Shown here in pieces: positions 8,184-17,127 of a stretch of 64,000 nucleotides of DNA. The position numbers and the translations under genes are program-made. Source of the DNA: Arcticibacter tournemirensis (GTDB taxonomy: Bacteria > Bacteroidota > Bacteroidia > Sphingobacteriales > Sphingobacteriaceae); contig NZ_VFPL01000002.1 of assembly GCF_006716645.1 (NCBI RefSeq), positions 310,001 through 374,000 on the forward strand. The letters run 5' to 3'. How positions within the stretch are numbered: position 1 is the stretch's first letter; each line of letters begins with the position of its first letter. A model generated the notes under the pieces. That model worked only from the letters and a program-made list of their open reading frames with translations. It had not been told where the DNA came from and searched no databases.

Positions 8184-9998
8184 TTAATAACCTGGATTTT
8201 GAACAAGCGCTTTATTCAAGGTCATATCATAAATTGGAATAGGCAGAAGTTCAGTACGGAAACTAACATTATTTGTCCATGCTACCATAGGGTCTGTCAT
8301 TCCCATTGCTTTTCCTTCTACTGCGTACTGCTTAATTACAGCCTCAAAGTTGCCCCAGCGAATAAGGTCGGGCCGACGTGAGGTTTCGAAACATAACTCC
8401 CTGGCCCTCTCATCTTTTATGGCCTGGAACAACGCCTCTTTCGAAGAGGTTTGATCCGCTGTAAGATCAGCACCGTCTGCTGATGTTATTGCAGCCACGG
8501 CAGTAGCGCCGCTTCCCCCTCCGCCACTAATGGTAACCGTAGGCGACACAGTGTAATAAGGGCCTGTTTTCGTCAATTTCGCCGGTTCATCAAGGGTTAT
8601 TGCCACCACCTTACCGCCATTTATCATTGCTGTTGCAGTAGCTCCGCCACTGATCGTAACTGTCGGCACAGATGTATAATTACTTCCTTGATTCGTAACA
8701 ACAATCGCCCTTAAACGATTACCATATAGAATCCCATGTCCCCTTCTTCTTACCTGGTTAACATACTCATATGCTCCGCCAGGTCCCCTTAGCTCATTTT
8801 CAGCTTCGGCGATCATCAGTAATACATCTGAATACCGCAGCACGGGGAAGTTTTGTCCCGATATATTATTACCTTTTGGTGTAAGTGTCTCGTATTCCCG
8901 CCTCCACTTACCGGCATATCTCCGGAATAGATCTGTTACAGGCGTATAAACCGCCTTTGGTTGATTTCCCCAACTATATGTAGCGATATTCCAGTCGCGG
9001 CGTATATCCTGTGACGCCTTTGGAGAAGTTGAGCTTAGTGCCTCCTCTCCATACAAATTATACAGTTTTTTCGATGCCATCAGTAATCCGCCACTCTTTC
9101 CCTTCTCAAGATCAACACATAAAATACCGCACCTCGCACCTATATAGTAGGTATATTCCTGATTGTTTCCTGTGCCATTTCCATTATATTCAACCTCCCA
9201 GATACTCTCATTCAAATCGTATTCGTCGCGGGCGTATCTTTTAAAGATCTCCCTGTAATCAGGTTCCAATGAGTGTTTGCCCGAATCCTTCACTTTAAGC
9301 GCCCATTTTAATGATTCTTCATACTTCGACTTATCATTCAGGGGATGTCCTGCCATTTTTAAATAAACCCGTGCAAGGATCCCTCTAACGGCCGACTTTG
9401 ACACCCTGCCTCCAAACGTTGCACCTCCTTCTCCGGCCTCATCAACTAAGCCTTCGGCCTCGATCATGTCGGTTACAATTTTATCGTACACTTCCTTCAT
9501 TGGAGTCCGCGGTACATTTAAATTAGTGATCGACGGATTAGCGTCAAGCATCAGCGGAACATCGCCGAAATTGCTCACAAGCAGGAAATAGAAGTATGCC
9601 CTCAGGAACAAAGCCTGACCTTTGATCCTGTCCCTCGGCGTTTCATCGAGTCCCGGATTATCTGTTCCAGCAAGCACACTATTTGCCCGGTAAATCCCCT
9701 GGTATAAGAATTTCCAAAAATTGGTTATGTACACATCGGCGGGGCTATATACGTATATGGTAGAGTTAGACGACCCTGTTCTGTCATACTCTACATCGGT
9801 GGTGGCATTGATCCAATAGGGCCACACATCCTGGTATACCATTCCAAGGTCATCATAAACTCCAGCCAGGCCTGTTTCAAGCTGGGCTATAGTTTTATAG
9901 TCCGGGGAAATAAAATTCGTCGGCTCTGTGTCGAGAAACTTATTACACGAAGTACTGCCTAACAGTACCACTATTATTATCATCAAATATTTTTTCAT
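8184..9998 (-). CDS. SusD/RagB-family nutrient-binding outer membrane lipoprotein
   Basis: The 604-residue product starts with a lipoprotein signal ending STSC, followed by NKFLDTEPTNF, the classic SusD N-terminus. The TPR-like helices (GQALFLRAYFYFLLVSNFGDVPL, then YDKIVTDMIEAE) and the late block VLRYSDVLLMIAEAENEL are typical, as is the tail LPIPIYDMTLN. It caps the SusC barrel and binds the oligosaccharide at the cell surface. It lies 11 bp after susC. An unusual insertion at about residues 430-509 carries two copies of a Gly/Thr-rich beta repeat (YTSVPTVTISGG and YTVSPTVTISGGGG) between the VNQVRRRG helix and the conserved KDERARELCFE helix, which makes the protein longer than most SusD proteins (about 500-550). 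Confidence 0.95.
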   Translation of the reverse strand: MKKYLMIIIVVLLGSTSCNKFLDTEPTNFISPDYKTIAQLETGLAGVYDDLGMVYQDVWPYWINATTDVEYDRTGSSNSTIYVYSPADVYITNFWKFLYQGIYRANSVLAGTDNPGLDETPRDRIKGQALFLRAYFYFLLVSNFGDVPLMLDANPSITNLNVPRTPMKEVYDKIVTDMIEAEGLVDEAGEGGATFGGRVSKSAVRGILARVYLKMAGHPLNDKSKYEESLKWALKVKDSGKHSLEPDYREIFKRYARDEYDLNESIWEVEYNGNGTGNNQEYTYYIGARCGILCVDLEKGKSGGLLMASKKLYNLYGEEALSSTSPKASQDIRRDWNIATYSWGNQPKAVYTPVTDLFRRYAGKWRREYETLTPKGNNISGQNFPVLRYSDVLLMIAEAENELRGPGGAYEYVNQVRRRGHGILYGNRLRAIVVTNQGSNYTSVPTVTISGGATATAMINGGKVVAITLDEPAKLTKTGPYYTVSPTVTISGGGGSGATAVAAITSADGADLTADQTSSKEALFQAIKDERARELCFETSRRPDLIRWGNFEAVIKQYAVEGKAMGMTDPMVAWTNNVSFRTELLPIPIYDMTLNKALVQNPGY

Positions 9999-10009
9999 GT
10001 CTTCAGGAT

Positions 10010-13000
10010 TTATAATGATGTACTAACTCCAAAAACTATTGTCCGCGCTAAAGGATAGGACGCAAAGTCGAATCCAGGGGTCAGAACAGAATGCCGCGTA
10101 GAAACATCCGGATTTGAGCCTGAATACTTTGTCCATGTGTGCAGATTTTGCGCCGATACATACGCCCGAAGCGTCTTAAGCTTCATGCTTCTCAGTAACG
10201 ACGCGTCAAAATTGTAACCAAGAGAAACGGTTTTCAGTCGCAGGAATGAACCATCTTCTACAACGCGACTAGAAAAGTAAGCATCTCTCTGACCACCTGT
10301 GCGGAACATTGTATTACTCGGATTATCTGGCTGCCAGCGGTTTGTATAGCTCGCATACTGGTTTAAAGCTCTTGTGCGCTTGGCGTTACCTTCAAATATT
10401 AGCTTGTTGGCATTAACAATATCGTTGCCATATGACCATTGAAAGAAGACGTTCAAATCAAAGCCCTTATAATTAAAATTGTTGTTAAAGCCTCCTGTAT
10501 GTATAGGGGTACCGCGCCCGATCACAGTAAAATCGTTTAAATCTACTTTAAGATCCCCGTTAATATCCCTATATTTAATATCACCAGGTTGTATAGTTGC
10601 CCTTGCCTGCCCATTTGATGGAATATTATCTTTAAGGATATACTGTTGCTGCAAATTAAGATCGAAATCTTCATACTGATACACCCCATCCCAGATCAAA
10701 CCATGCATTTGGCCGGCCGACTGCCCCACTGGTGAGATATACGATGGCACACTCGAGAAATCGCTATCAAAGGCAACCTGGCTTGAAATAGATGAGATAT
10801 CCTCATACAGTTCAAGAATCTTATTCTTATTAAAGCTAATATTAAAGTTGGTGTTCCACTTAAAGTTCGGCTTGTCGACATTGACGGTATTAAGGGTAAG
10901 CTCAAGTCCCTGGTTCTGCAGCTTACCAACATTCTTATAAGCCACGGCACGGTTATAAAGATTCAGGAGCCCTGTAGAATAAGGCAGGTTGGCTTCGATA
11001 AGAAGGTCCTTAGTAGTTTTTCTGTATACATCCGCTGTAAGTTGTACACGATTTTTCAGCAGAGCCAGATCATATCCTATATTAGCCTGTACGGTCGTCT
11101 CCCATTTTAAATCCGGATTACCATAACTTGCTAAAACGGAACCCCGGCTTGGACTGGCACTGTTATTAAAGGAATACCCACCAAATAAAGGTATCTGAAG
11201 CTGCGTTACATACGGAAAGTCAGAAACCCTGTTGTTACCGGTTGAACCATAACTAACACGCAGTTTAGCATCCGTAACAACATCTGCATCCTTCAGGAAT
11301 GCTTCTTCTTTCATCCTCCAGGAGAGCGCTGCTGAGGGAAAGAAAGCCCAGCGACTGCCTGGCGCGAACTTAGAAGAACCATCATAACGAAGGGATGAGG
11401 TCAGGTAATATTTAGACTTGTAATTATAATTAACCCGGCCGAGGAACGATGCCATTGTCCAGCGCGACCTTGAAGAATAGTTAATATTTGTCAGAGCCTC
11501 GTCCAGACCGTCTATACCTAAGGATTCGTTTAATACCTGCTGGGCTTCAAGACCATAGTTTTCATTCGTTTGTTTTTGGATAATAAACCCGCCTACCACG
11601 TTTAAATTATGAAGTTTGTTGAACGTTTTTTGATAGGTAAGAATGTTCTCGTTTAACCAGGTATTAATCGGATTGTGGGTAACCGAACCATTCACGCCCT
11701 CCACTCGCCGGTAATTCCCATTGGCAGTTAATGAATTATTGAAGATATTCCTTTGCACCTCCATACTGTTTATACCTCCCGAAGAACGGAAAGTCAGACC
11801 AGGCATCAGGTTAATGGAGACCCATGCGTTAGCACTTAAATTATTTACATAAGTTTCCCGGATCTCATTTTTGGCTGAAATGATAGGATTAACACGAAAG
11901 TCTCCCGCAACTGCCTCAGGATCAAAAAACTCCTCTATTAACGATTCTCCGCTTGCAGCGACCGGCCTGAAGCCCCAAACATTATACATAAGCGCAAGAC
12001 TACTGTAAGTATATTTATAGGCGGTCTCTGATGCTATTGATCCATACGTTTCGGTTGCACTATAGTTGGCGTTGGCCCCTATCTTAACCGCCTTACTAAG
12101 TGTTTGATCAAGGCTAAACCTACCCTGGTATCTCCGGAATCCTGAGTTAAGGATAAGCCCGGTTTGATCCAATACGTTTCCGGATATAGAATAAATAGTG
12201 TTATTGGCACCTCCCCTAATGGATATTTCATGGTTATGGGAAGGAGAACTTTGATAGATCTCATCCTGGACGTTAATGGTTTCTACATTCCGGTAATCTT
12301 CCAAAGGCATTTTATTTAAATATGCATTCTGTGCATAAACCGGCTCAAGCTCAGCCTGATACTTCACAAATTCATAGGCGTTCATCATATCGATCTGCTT
12401 CGGATTCTTAGAAAACCCGTAATAACCGTTATAATTTATAACAGGCGCACCGATCTTACCCTTCTTAGTGGTAATGATAATTACGCCGTTAGCACCACGA
12501 GCACCATAAATTGCCGTGGCTGAAGCATCTTTAAGGACTTCCATTGATTCGATATCCGAAGAATTAATGGAATTGCTGTTCGCGTCTTCGGAAGGAAAGC
12601 CATCGATAACATATAATGGAGATGCATTCTGAGTAAGTGTACCCGCACCGCGGATAACAATATTGTTGTTCGAACCAGGCTGACCATCGTTAGCAGCTAC
12701 AGAAACCCCGGCAACTCTACCAGCTAACGCTTCGTCAAATGACTTAACAGGGGCCTGAACCAGCTCCTTCATTTTAACCTGCTCAACCGATCCTGTAAGA
12801 TCCTTCCGTTTAGATGTTCCATATCCTATCTGAACTACCACCTCATCCAACTGGCTGTTCGACTCCTTCAACACTACGTTAATTATTCTGTTATTGCCCA
12901 CCAGAACTTCTTTGGTCTCAAACCCTATGTAGTGAAATACAAGAACATTCTGACTGCCATTCACTCGTAGGCTGTAGGCGCCTTTAACATCCGTTACAAC

Positions 13001-13231
13001 CGCGGCCTTCGTGTTTTTGACCCTGACCGTCACGCCCGGAAGCGACTCTCCCTTGCCGTCTCTGACAACACCATTAACTGTAAATGATGAGGCAGAAGTC
13101 GCCGGCACCTGTCCATGAACAGTATCAGTAAAGAACGATACTATTAAAACAAGGGCGGCCACTTTTAACCTCTTTTGATGCTCCATTTGAATCAAATGAA
13201 AACATCTGAATAATTTGGTAAAAACTCTCAT
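10010..13231 (-). CDS. SusC/RagA-family TonB-dependent outer membrane transporter
   Basis: The 1073-residue product has a signal peptide (about residues 16-41, ending VHGQ), a carboxypeptidase-D-like regulatory domain (VNGVVRDGKGESLPGVTVRVKN, about 52-130), a plug domain starting near VVVQIGYGTSKRKDLTGSV with ESMEVLKDASATAIYGARGANGVI, and a long C-terminal beta barrel. It imports glycan oligomers through the outer membrane with energy from TonB-ExbBD. The first ATG (13231) precedes a second, at codon 16 (MEHQKRLK), which gives a cleaner signal peptide, so the true start may be 13186. No FecR/sigma box or N-terminal extension is present, so control is likely by the AraC regulator rather than an ECF sigma factor. 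Confidence 0.95.
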   Translation of the reverse strand: MRVFTKLFRCFHLIQMEHQKRLKVAALVLIVSFFTDTVHGQVPATSASSFTVNGVVRDGKGESLPGVTVRVKNTKAAVVTDVKGAYSLRVNGSQNVLVFHYIGFETKEVLVGNNRIINVVLKESNSQLDEVVVQIGYGTSKRKDLTGSVEQVKMKELVQAPVKSFDEALAGRVAGVSVAANDGQPGSNNNIVIRGAGTLTQNASPLYVIDGFPSEDANSNSINSSDIESMEVLKDASATAIYGARGANGVIIITTKKGKIGAPVINYNGYYGFSKNPKQIDMMNAYEFVKYQAELEPVYAQNAYLNKMPLEDYRNVETINVQDEIYQSSPSHNHEISIRGGANNTIYSISGNVLDQTGLILNSGFRRYQGRFSLDQTLSKAVKIGANANYSATETYGSIASETAYKYTYSSLALMYNVWGFRPVAASGESLIEEFFDPEAVAGDFRVNPIISAKNEIRETYVNNLSANAWVSINLMPGLTFRSSGGINSMEVQRNIFNNSLTANGNYRRVEGVNGSVTHNPINTWLNENILTYQKTFNKLHNLNVVGGFIIQKQTNENYGLEAQQVLNESLGIDGLDEALTNINYSSRSRWTMASFLGRVNYNYKSKYYLTSSLRYDGSSKFAPGSRWAFFPSAALSWRMKEEAFLKDADVVTDAKLRVSYGSTGNNRVSDFPYVTQLQIPLFGGYSFNNSASPSRGSVLASYGNPDLKWETTVQANIGYDLALLKNRVQLTADVYRKTTKDLLIEANLPYSTGLLNLYNRAVAYKNVGKLQNQGLELTLNTVNVDKPNFKWNTNFNISFNKNKILELYEDISSISSQVAFDSDFSSVPSYISPVGQSAGQMHGLIWDGVYQYEDFDLNLQQQYILKDNIPSNGQARATIQPGDIKYRDINGDLKVDLNDFTVIGRGTPIHTGGFNNNFNYKGFDLNVFFQWSYGNDIVNANKLIFEGNAKRTRALNQYASYTNRWQPDNPSNTMFRTGGQRDAYFSSRVVEDGSFLRLKTVSLGYNFDASLLRSMKLKTLRAYVSAQNLHTWTKYSGSNPDVSTRHSVLTPGFDFASYPLARTIVFGVSTSL

Positions 13232-13269
13232 CTTTTAATTGATTAGTAAATCTTAAATCCCTTTTGATA

Positions 13270-13300
13270 GCCGGTTATTGGTTTATACTGAGTAACCGGC
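13270..13300 (-). promoter_or_regulatory. Hairpin in the susC leader
   Basis: A perfect 8-bp inverted repeat (GCCGGTTA at 13270-13277, TAACCGGC at 13293-13300) with a 15-base loop lies in the 153-bp space between the GH130 gene and susC. On the minus-strand transcript it falls about 40 bases before the susC ATG. It has no T-run, so it is not a clear terminator. It could stabilise the susC part of a GH130-susC transcript, attenuate it, or be a target for a small RNA. Confidence 0.45.
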
Positions 13301-13384
13301 AAATAACCTTTCCGCAATAACTTAGTGGTAATCCATTGTAAAAATTAATATAATTGGTTTAAAATAGTCACGTATACGTATTCT

Positions 13385-14575
13385 TCAAAAGGCACTCATT
13401 ACGACGCCCTTATTACTATCAATAATGTTACATACCATTTCAGCTGATTTCGCTGAGCGGTACTGATCTTCGGGCGTATTTATTACATAGTCTACCAGCC
13501 GATCTATACTGGATGTTGCTACGTGCTGACGGGTATCTGACGATGCATAATAGATATATACTGCTCCGTCTTCATCAGCAATCCACCCGTTACTAAATAA
13601 AACATTTGACACATCGCCCACTCTTTCATCGCCTTCCGGGGCCATAAAGTAACCTGCTGGTTTGTGAATAACCGCTGTCAGGTCGTTTAGACTCGTCATA
13701 AACATATAAAGCACATACCGCAGGCCCGCAGCAGTATTGCGCACGCCATGAGCTAGATGCAACCATCCATGCGGTGTCTTAATCGGAGCTGGGCCCAGCC
13801 CATTCTTTGCCTCGTAAACGGTATGATACATTTTCCTGTCGATCACCGTTTCCTCTTCGATGAAGGCATTCTCAATACTATCGCATAAGCCGAAACCAAT
13901 TCCTCCCCCTTTACCCGCGTCAATAAAACTATCCTGCGGACGGGTATAAAAGGCGTATTTCCCATCTACAAATTCAGGATGTAACACGACGTTCCTTTGC
14001 TGCGGTGAAGGGGTTTTAAGATCCGGCAGTCTCTCCCATTTTACTAGATCTGTTGTCCGGGCAATCCCACATTGTGCCACTGCTGCTGACTGATCTCCTT
14101 CAGGGGCGAATAGATCACGGCGTTCGGTACAGAACAAGCCATATATCCATCCGTCTTCGTGTTTTACCAGGCGCATATCGTACACGTTGGTATCCGGGGT
14201 ATCGGTTTGAGGCATAACGATAGGATATTCCCAAAACCTGAAATTATCGATGCCATTATCACTTTCAGCCACTGCAAAAAATGACTTCCTGTCGAGACCT
14301 TCCACTCTGGCTACGATCACATACTTTCCTCTGAACTTTATAGCTCCCGAATTGAAAGTGGCATTTATACCAAAACGCTCCAGTAAAAAAGGATTCTTTT
14401 CATAATTCAGGTCATACCGCCATTCCAAAGGCACGTGTGCCGCTGTGAGGACCGGATATTGATATCGCTCATAAATCCCGTTACCAAGGTTGTCTTGAAC
14501 ATTTTCTCTTCTTGTTAACTCCTTATAGGCCCGCTGTAATTCATATAATCGCTTTTCAAAGCTGACATTCTCCAT
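13385..14575 (-). CDS. GH130 glycoside phosphorylase, mannosylglucose phosphorylase-like
   Basis: The 396-residue cytoplasmic protein matches the GH130_1 group: [38 protein letters not shown] with the proton-donor Asp at residue 133, [17 protein letters not shown], and [19 protein letters not shown]. Family enzymes cleave Man-beta-1,4-Glc with phosphate to give mannose 1-phosphate and glucose. The length equals that of characterised members. It is the first gene of the minus-strand PUL run and lies opposite the AraC regulator across a 466-bp intergenic region. Mannobiose 2-epimerase, which usually partners it in mannan catabolism, is not in the window, so the disaccharide may come directly from a glucomannan-like or other Man-Glc polymer. 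Confidence 0.85.
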   Translation of the reverse strand: MENVSFEKRLYELQRAYKELTRRENVQDNLGNGIYERYQYPVLTAAHVPLEWRYDLNYEKNPFLLERFGINATFNSGAIKFRGKYVIVARVEGLDRKSFFAVAESDNGIDNFRFWEYPIVMPQTDTPDTNVYDMRLVKHEDGWIYGLFCTERRDLFAPEGDQSAAVAQCGIARTTDLVKWERLPDLKTPSPQQRNVVLHPEFVDGKYAFYTRPQDSFIDAGKGGGIGFGLCDSIENAFIEEETVIDRKMYHTVYEAKNGLGPAPIKTPHGWLHLAHGVRNTAAGLRYVLYMFMTSLNDLTAVIHKPAGYFMAPEGDERVGDVSNVLFSNGWIADEDGAVYIYYASSDTRQHVATSSIDRLVDYVINTPEDQYRSAKSAEMVCNIIDSNKGVVMSAF

Positions 14576-14706
14576 TCCTTTTCTCTATTACTGGTTAAAA
14601 TCTACTTGCCAAAATATACCTCTCGTACTATCGGAAAATCGTCAGATTCATATAGTAGTGGAGGCGGTTTATTTAATTGTAAATCTCCACATCGTTCCGG
14701 TAAAGC

Positions 14707-14723
14707 ACTAATACTTTTTTAGC
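14707..14723 (+). promoter_or_regulatory. Putative PUL operator, copy 1
   Basis: The 17-bp sequence ACTAATACTTTTTTAGC has a dyad-like outline (CTAA, seven bases, TTAG). An exact copy lies 200 bp downstream at 14907, and a 14-of-17 match lies at 20261 before the GH140-like gene. The placement in both divergent control regions of the locus suggests binding by the local AraC-type regulator. Confidence 0.5.
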
Positions 14724-14906
14724 TAAACCTTATATAATACTGTGACGTTCTACTTTCAGCCGACTCTCTGGTATTGGACAACGGGCATTATTTCGATAGA
14801 TACCCAAACAAGGAATGCGCTATACGCACTTAAAAGGCAGGTAAATGTTCGAATGGATTCAAATTCAAATCGCAAATAGAATGCATTTCTAAATACACTA
14901 AAAGAT

Positions 14907-14923
14907 ACTAATACTTTTTTAGC
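14907..14923 (+). promoter_or_regulatory. Putative PUL operator, copy 2
   Basis: This is an exact repeat of the 17-bp motif at 14707-14723, located 119 bp before the AraC start codon. The identical 200-bp spacing from copy 1, about 19 helical turns, would allow DNA looping between two bound dimers. That is an inference from spacing only. Confidence 0.5.
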
Positions 14924-15041
14924 ACTTTGACTACTTCTTTTTTTTAATCAACTATAAGCTTATCTTTAGCTGTGATGTTTTTGTCGGCAACTTATAGATG
15001 ACAAAGCATCTCTTGTCTATACTAATAACCATTGTAAGGCC

Positions 15042-15917
15042 ATGAACAAATTAATGAAAGAAATTACTCCTTTAACGCCGAATGACTGTTTCACCATCTT
15101 CTCCCGTGTTAAAAAAGAATTCAATTTCCCGCTTCATTTTCACGAAGAATATGAGTTAAACTTAATTATGAATGCGAGTGGCGCAAAGCGGATTGTAGGA
15201 GACCATATTTCTGTGATAGACGACCTTGAACTGGTATTGGTCGGGCCCAATTTACCACACGCCTGGTTCACCCATAAATGCACAAGCGAGGCTATAACAG
15301 AGCTGACAATACAATGGCACAAGGATTTATTTGACGAAAAACTCCTTAAAAGAAATCAACTCTCCTTTATCAGGAAAATGTTCGAACAAAGCGTAAGAGG
15401 CATCTCATTTACTAAAGAAACAATTCAATCAGTGTTACCAAGAATTCTTTCGTTAAGTCAGCGAAATGGCTTTGATTCTGTGATGGATCTGATCAACTTA
15501 CTACATGACCTGTCGACATCAAGAAATATGTTAACCCTTTCTGATTCTACATTTGTTAACAATCAAAACTTCAATTACAACAGCCGGCGATTAGAGAAGG
15601 TATTTGAGTTTATGAATAACAATTACCACAAGGAAATATCTCTTAAAGACATAGCAAACTTAATAGGAATGACGGAAGAGTCCTTCAGCAGGTTCATTAA
15701 AAAGCGAACCGGCAACACATTCATTAACACATTAAACGAAATAAGATTAGGACACGCTTCCCGGATGCTTATTGATACAACCCACTCTATTACTGAAATA
15801 TCATATCACTGTGGCTTTAACAATATTTCGAACTTCAACAGGCTGTTTAAGAAGAAAAAAAGCTGTACACCAAAAGAATTCAGAGAGAACTATTCGGGGA
15901 ACAGGGTTTTCATATAG
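15042..15917 (+). CDS. AraC-family transcriptional regulator with cupin sensor domain
   Basis: The 291-residue protein has an N-terminal cupin-like sensor (FPLHFHEEYELNLIMNASG, then LVLVGPNLPHAWF, about residues 20-90) and a C-terminal double helix-turn-helix (about 190-288: ISLKDIANLIGMTEESFSRFIKKRTG, then SITEISYHCGFNNISNFNRLFKKKKSCTPKEFR). AraC proteins of this type bind a sugar in the cupin and activate nearby catabolic genes. It sits between the two minus-strand PUL operons and is transcribed towards the GH5 operon. Together with the repeated 17-bp motifs, this makes it the likely local regulator of the PUL. No hybrid two-component sensor or ECF sigma/anti-sigma pair is present here. Confidence 0.9.
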   Translation: MNKLMKEITPLTPNDCFTIFSRVKKEFNFPLHFHEEYELNLIMNASGAKRIVGDHISVIDDLELVLVGPNLPHAWFTHKCTSEAITELTIQWHKDLFDEKLLKRNQLSFIRKMFEQSVRGISFTKETIQSVLPRILSLSQRNGFDSVMDLINLLHDLSTSRNMLTLSDSTFVNNQNFNYNSRRLEKVFEFMNNNYHKEISLKDIANLIGMTEESFSRFIKKRTGNTFINTLNEIRLGHASRMLIDTTHSITEISYHCGFNNISNFNRLFKKKKSCTPKEFRENYSGNRVFI

Positions 15918-15951
15918 CAACCTTAATAAAGGATGTGACTGTAGTGACTCG

Positions 15952-15987
15952 TCAGCACCCTGTCTAACCCAGACACCCGACTGCTGA
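15952..15987. terminator. Possible bidirectional hairpin between araC-type gene and GH5 gene
   Basis: Nested inverted repeats lie in the 74-bp space between two convergent genes: TCAGCA at 15952 pairs with TGCTGA at 15982, and an inner TGTCT at 15961 pairs with AGACA at 15971. There is no T-run, so termination by this hairpin is uncertain. Confidence 0.35.
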
Positions 15988-15991
15988 TGGT

Positions 15992-17071
15992 TTACCTGCA
16001 GCTTTGTGGATCTGTCGATATATAGTTTTTAAGCACCTGCATTTGCGGTCTGTCAACTCCGCCTCGTGGTTGAATAGCCAGTCTGTAGCTTCCCCATCTC
16101 GGCCCTGCCGACCAGTAGGTTCCGTTTATACAATTGGCTTTCATATATTTTAACATATTATCCAATACCGGGAGCCATCGGGAATCATCATCAGGAATAC
16201 CATACTCGCCAATAAAGCCTCTCTTCTTATTGGCCGTTAGCCAATCAACAAAGGGTTTTATTCGATTTACGCCAGTTTGAGCATTTGCCTTCTCCTCGTC
16301 ATAACTACCATCATAAGTTCCTGCAGAAGTGTCATCAAAATAAATGTGAGCTTCATAGATCAACTTCTGCGAAGGGTCAGTTAGGTTCTTTAGATTATCG
16401 CTGACACGAGGCCAACGCTCTGCCGAACTATAACTATCGCCAGCAACGAGGATAGGTGTTTCCGTATCTATAGTTCTTATTTTTTCTATAACAGGCTGGA
16501 TAATATTGAACCACGATGTCGGCGATGGCATATTAAAAGGCTCATTCATTACACCATAAGCCCAAATGTTTTCCCTATCTTTAAATACCCCGGCAAGTTT
16601 TCCCCAAAAATCGACGAAGGCAGCAGTTGGTAACGTCGGGCTCCCTATTATTTCTTTATTCCCATTTACCATCCTCCTCGCAAAATTGTGGACATCAGGG
16701 ATAATCAAAATATCCCGTGCCGCAGCTGCATCTATAAAATCAGTAAGCCTTTTCAGTTCTACGGGATCCAAAGGACCATTTAAGGCTGGTTGCAACCGTT
16801 CCCATAAAAACGGCAACCTGACAAGGCGCATATTCTTTGATTTGAAATAATCAAGGTCGGTAACAAGGGGATAACTGTAATCCTGTCGATATTGTCCGGG
16901 AACATTAGAACCAAACTCTGCGCCAGACAAATTCGTGCCGAAGGGCTGGGGCTCTATACTAACAATCTCGCCTTCCTCTACCGGCTTTACGGCAGTATTC
17001 ACCTTATCTTTACGGCAAGATAGAATCCCGATCATCGCGGCTATTAACAAAACCGATATCACTTTATTCAT
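15992..17071 (-). CDS. GH5-family endo-glycanase lipoprotein
   Basis: The 359-residue product has a lipoprotein signal (ending GILSC at residue 19), then a GH5 barrel: FGTNLSGAEFG, MRLVRLPFLWERLQP, IIPDVHNFARR, the acid/base Glu177 in VMNEPF, AGDSYSSAERWP, YEAHIYFDD, and the nucleophile Glu289 in FIGEYGIPDDD. GH5 covers cellulases, mannanases and related endo-enzymes; this sequence resembles the endoglucanase-like branch, but specificity is not readable. It is the last gene of the operon GH5, acetylesterase, GH5, and is a close paralogue of the gene at 19164. As a lipoprotein it may work on the cell surface, cutting the polymer before SusCD uptake. Confidence 0.9.
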   Translation of the reverse strand: MNKVISVLLIAAMIGILSCRKDKVNTAVKPVEEGEIVSIEPQPFGTNLSGAEFGSNVPGQYRQDYSYPLVTDLDYFKSKNMRLVRLPFLWERLQPALNGPLDPVELKRLTDFIDAAAARDILIIPDVHNFARRMVNGNKEIIGSPTLPTAAFVDFWGKLAGVFKDRENIWAYGVMNEPFNMPSPTSWFNIIQPVIEKIRTIDTETPILVAGDSYSSAERWPRVSDNLKNLTDPSQKLIYEAHIYFDDTSAGTYDGSYDEEKANAQTGVNRIKPFVDWLTANKKRGFIGEYGIPDDDSRWLPVLDNMLKYMKANCINGTYWSAGPRWGSYRLAIQPRGGVDRPQMQVLKNYISTDPQSCR

Positions 17072-17127
17072 AATTACTATTGATTTATAGCTATTCAGAT
17101 ACAGCCTCCCGACTCAGCAGCTTACCC

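Larger units (their letters stand above)
14576..15041. promoter_or_regulatory. Divergent control region between the GH130 gene and the AraC gene
   Basis: This 466-bp AT-rich region has no supported gene. It must hold the promoters of the minus-strand PUL operon and of the regulator. It contains two exact copies of a 17-bp motif, described as separate features, exactly 200 bp apart. I could not assign a confident TAnnTTTG promoter core. Confidence 0.6.
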
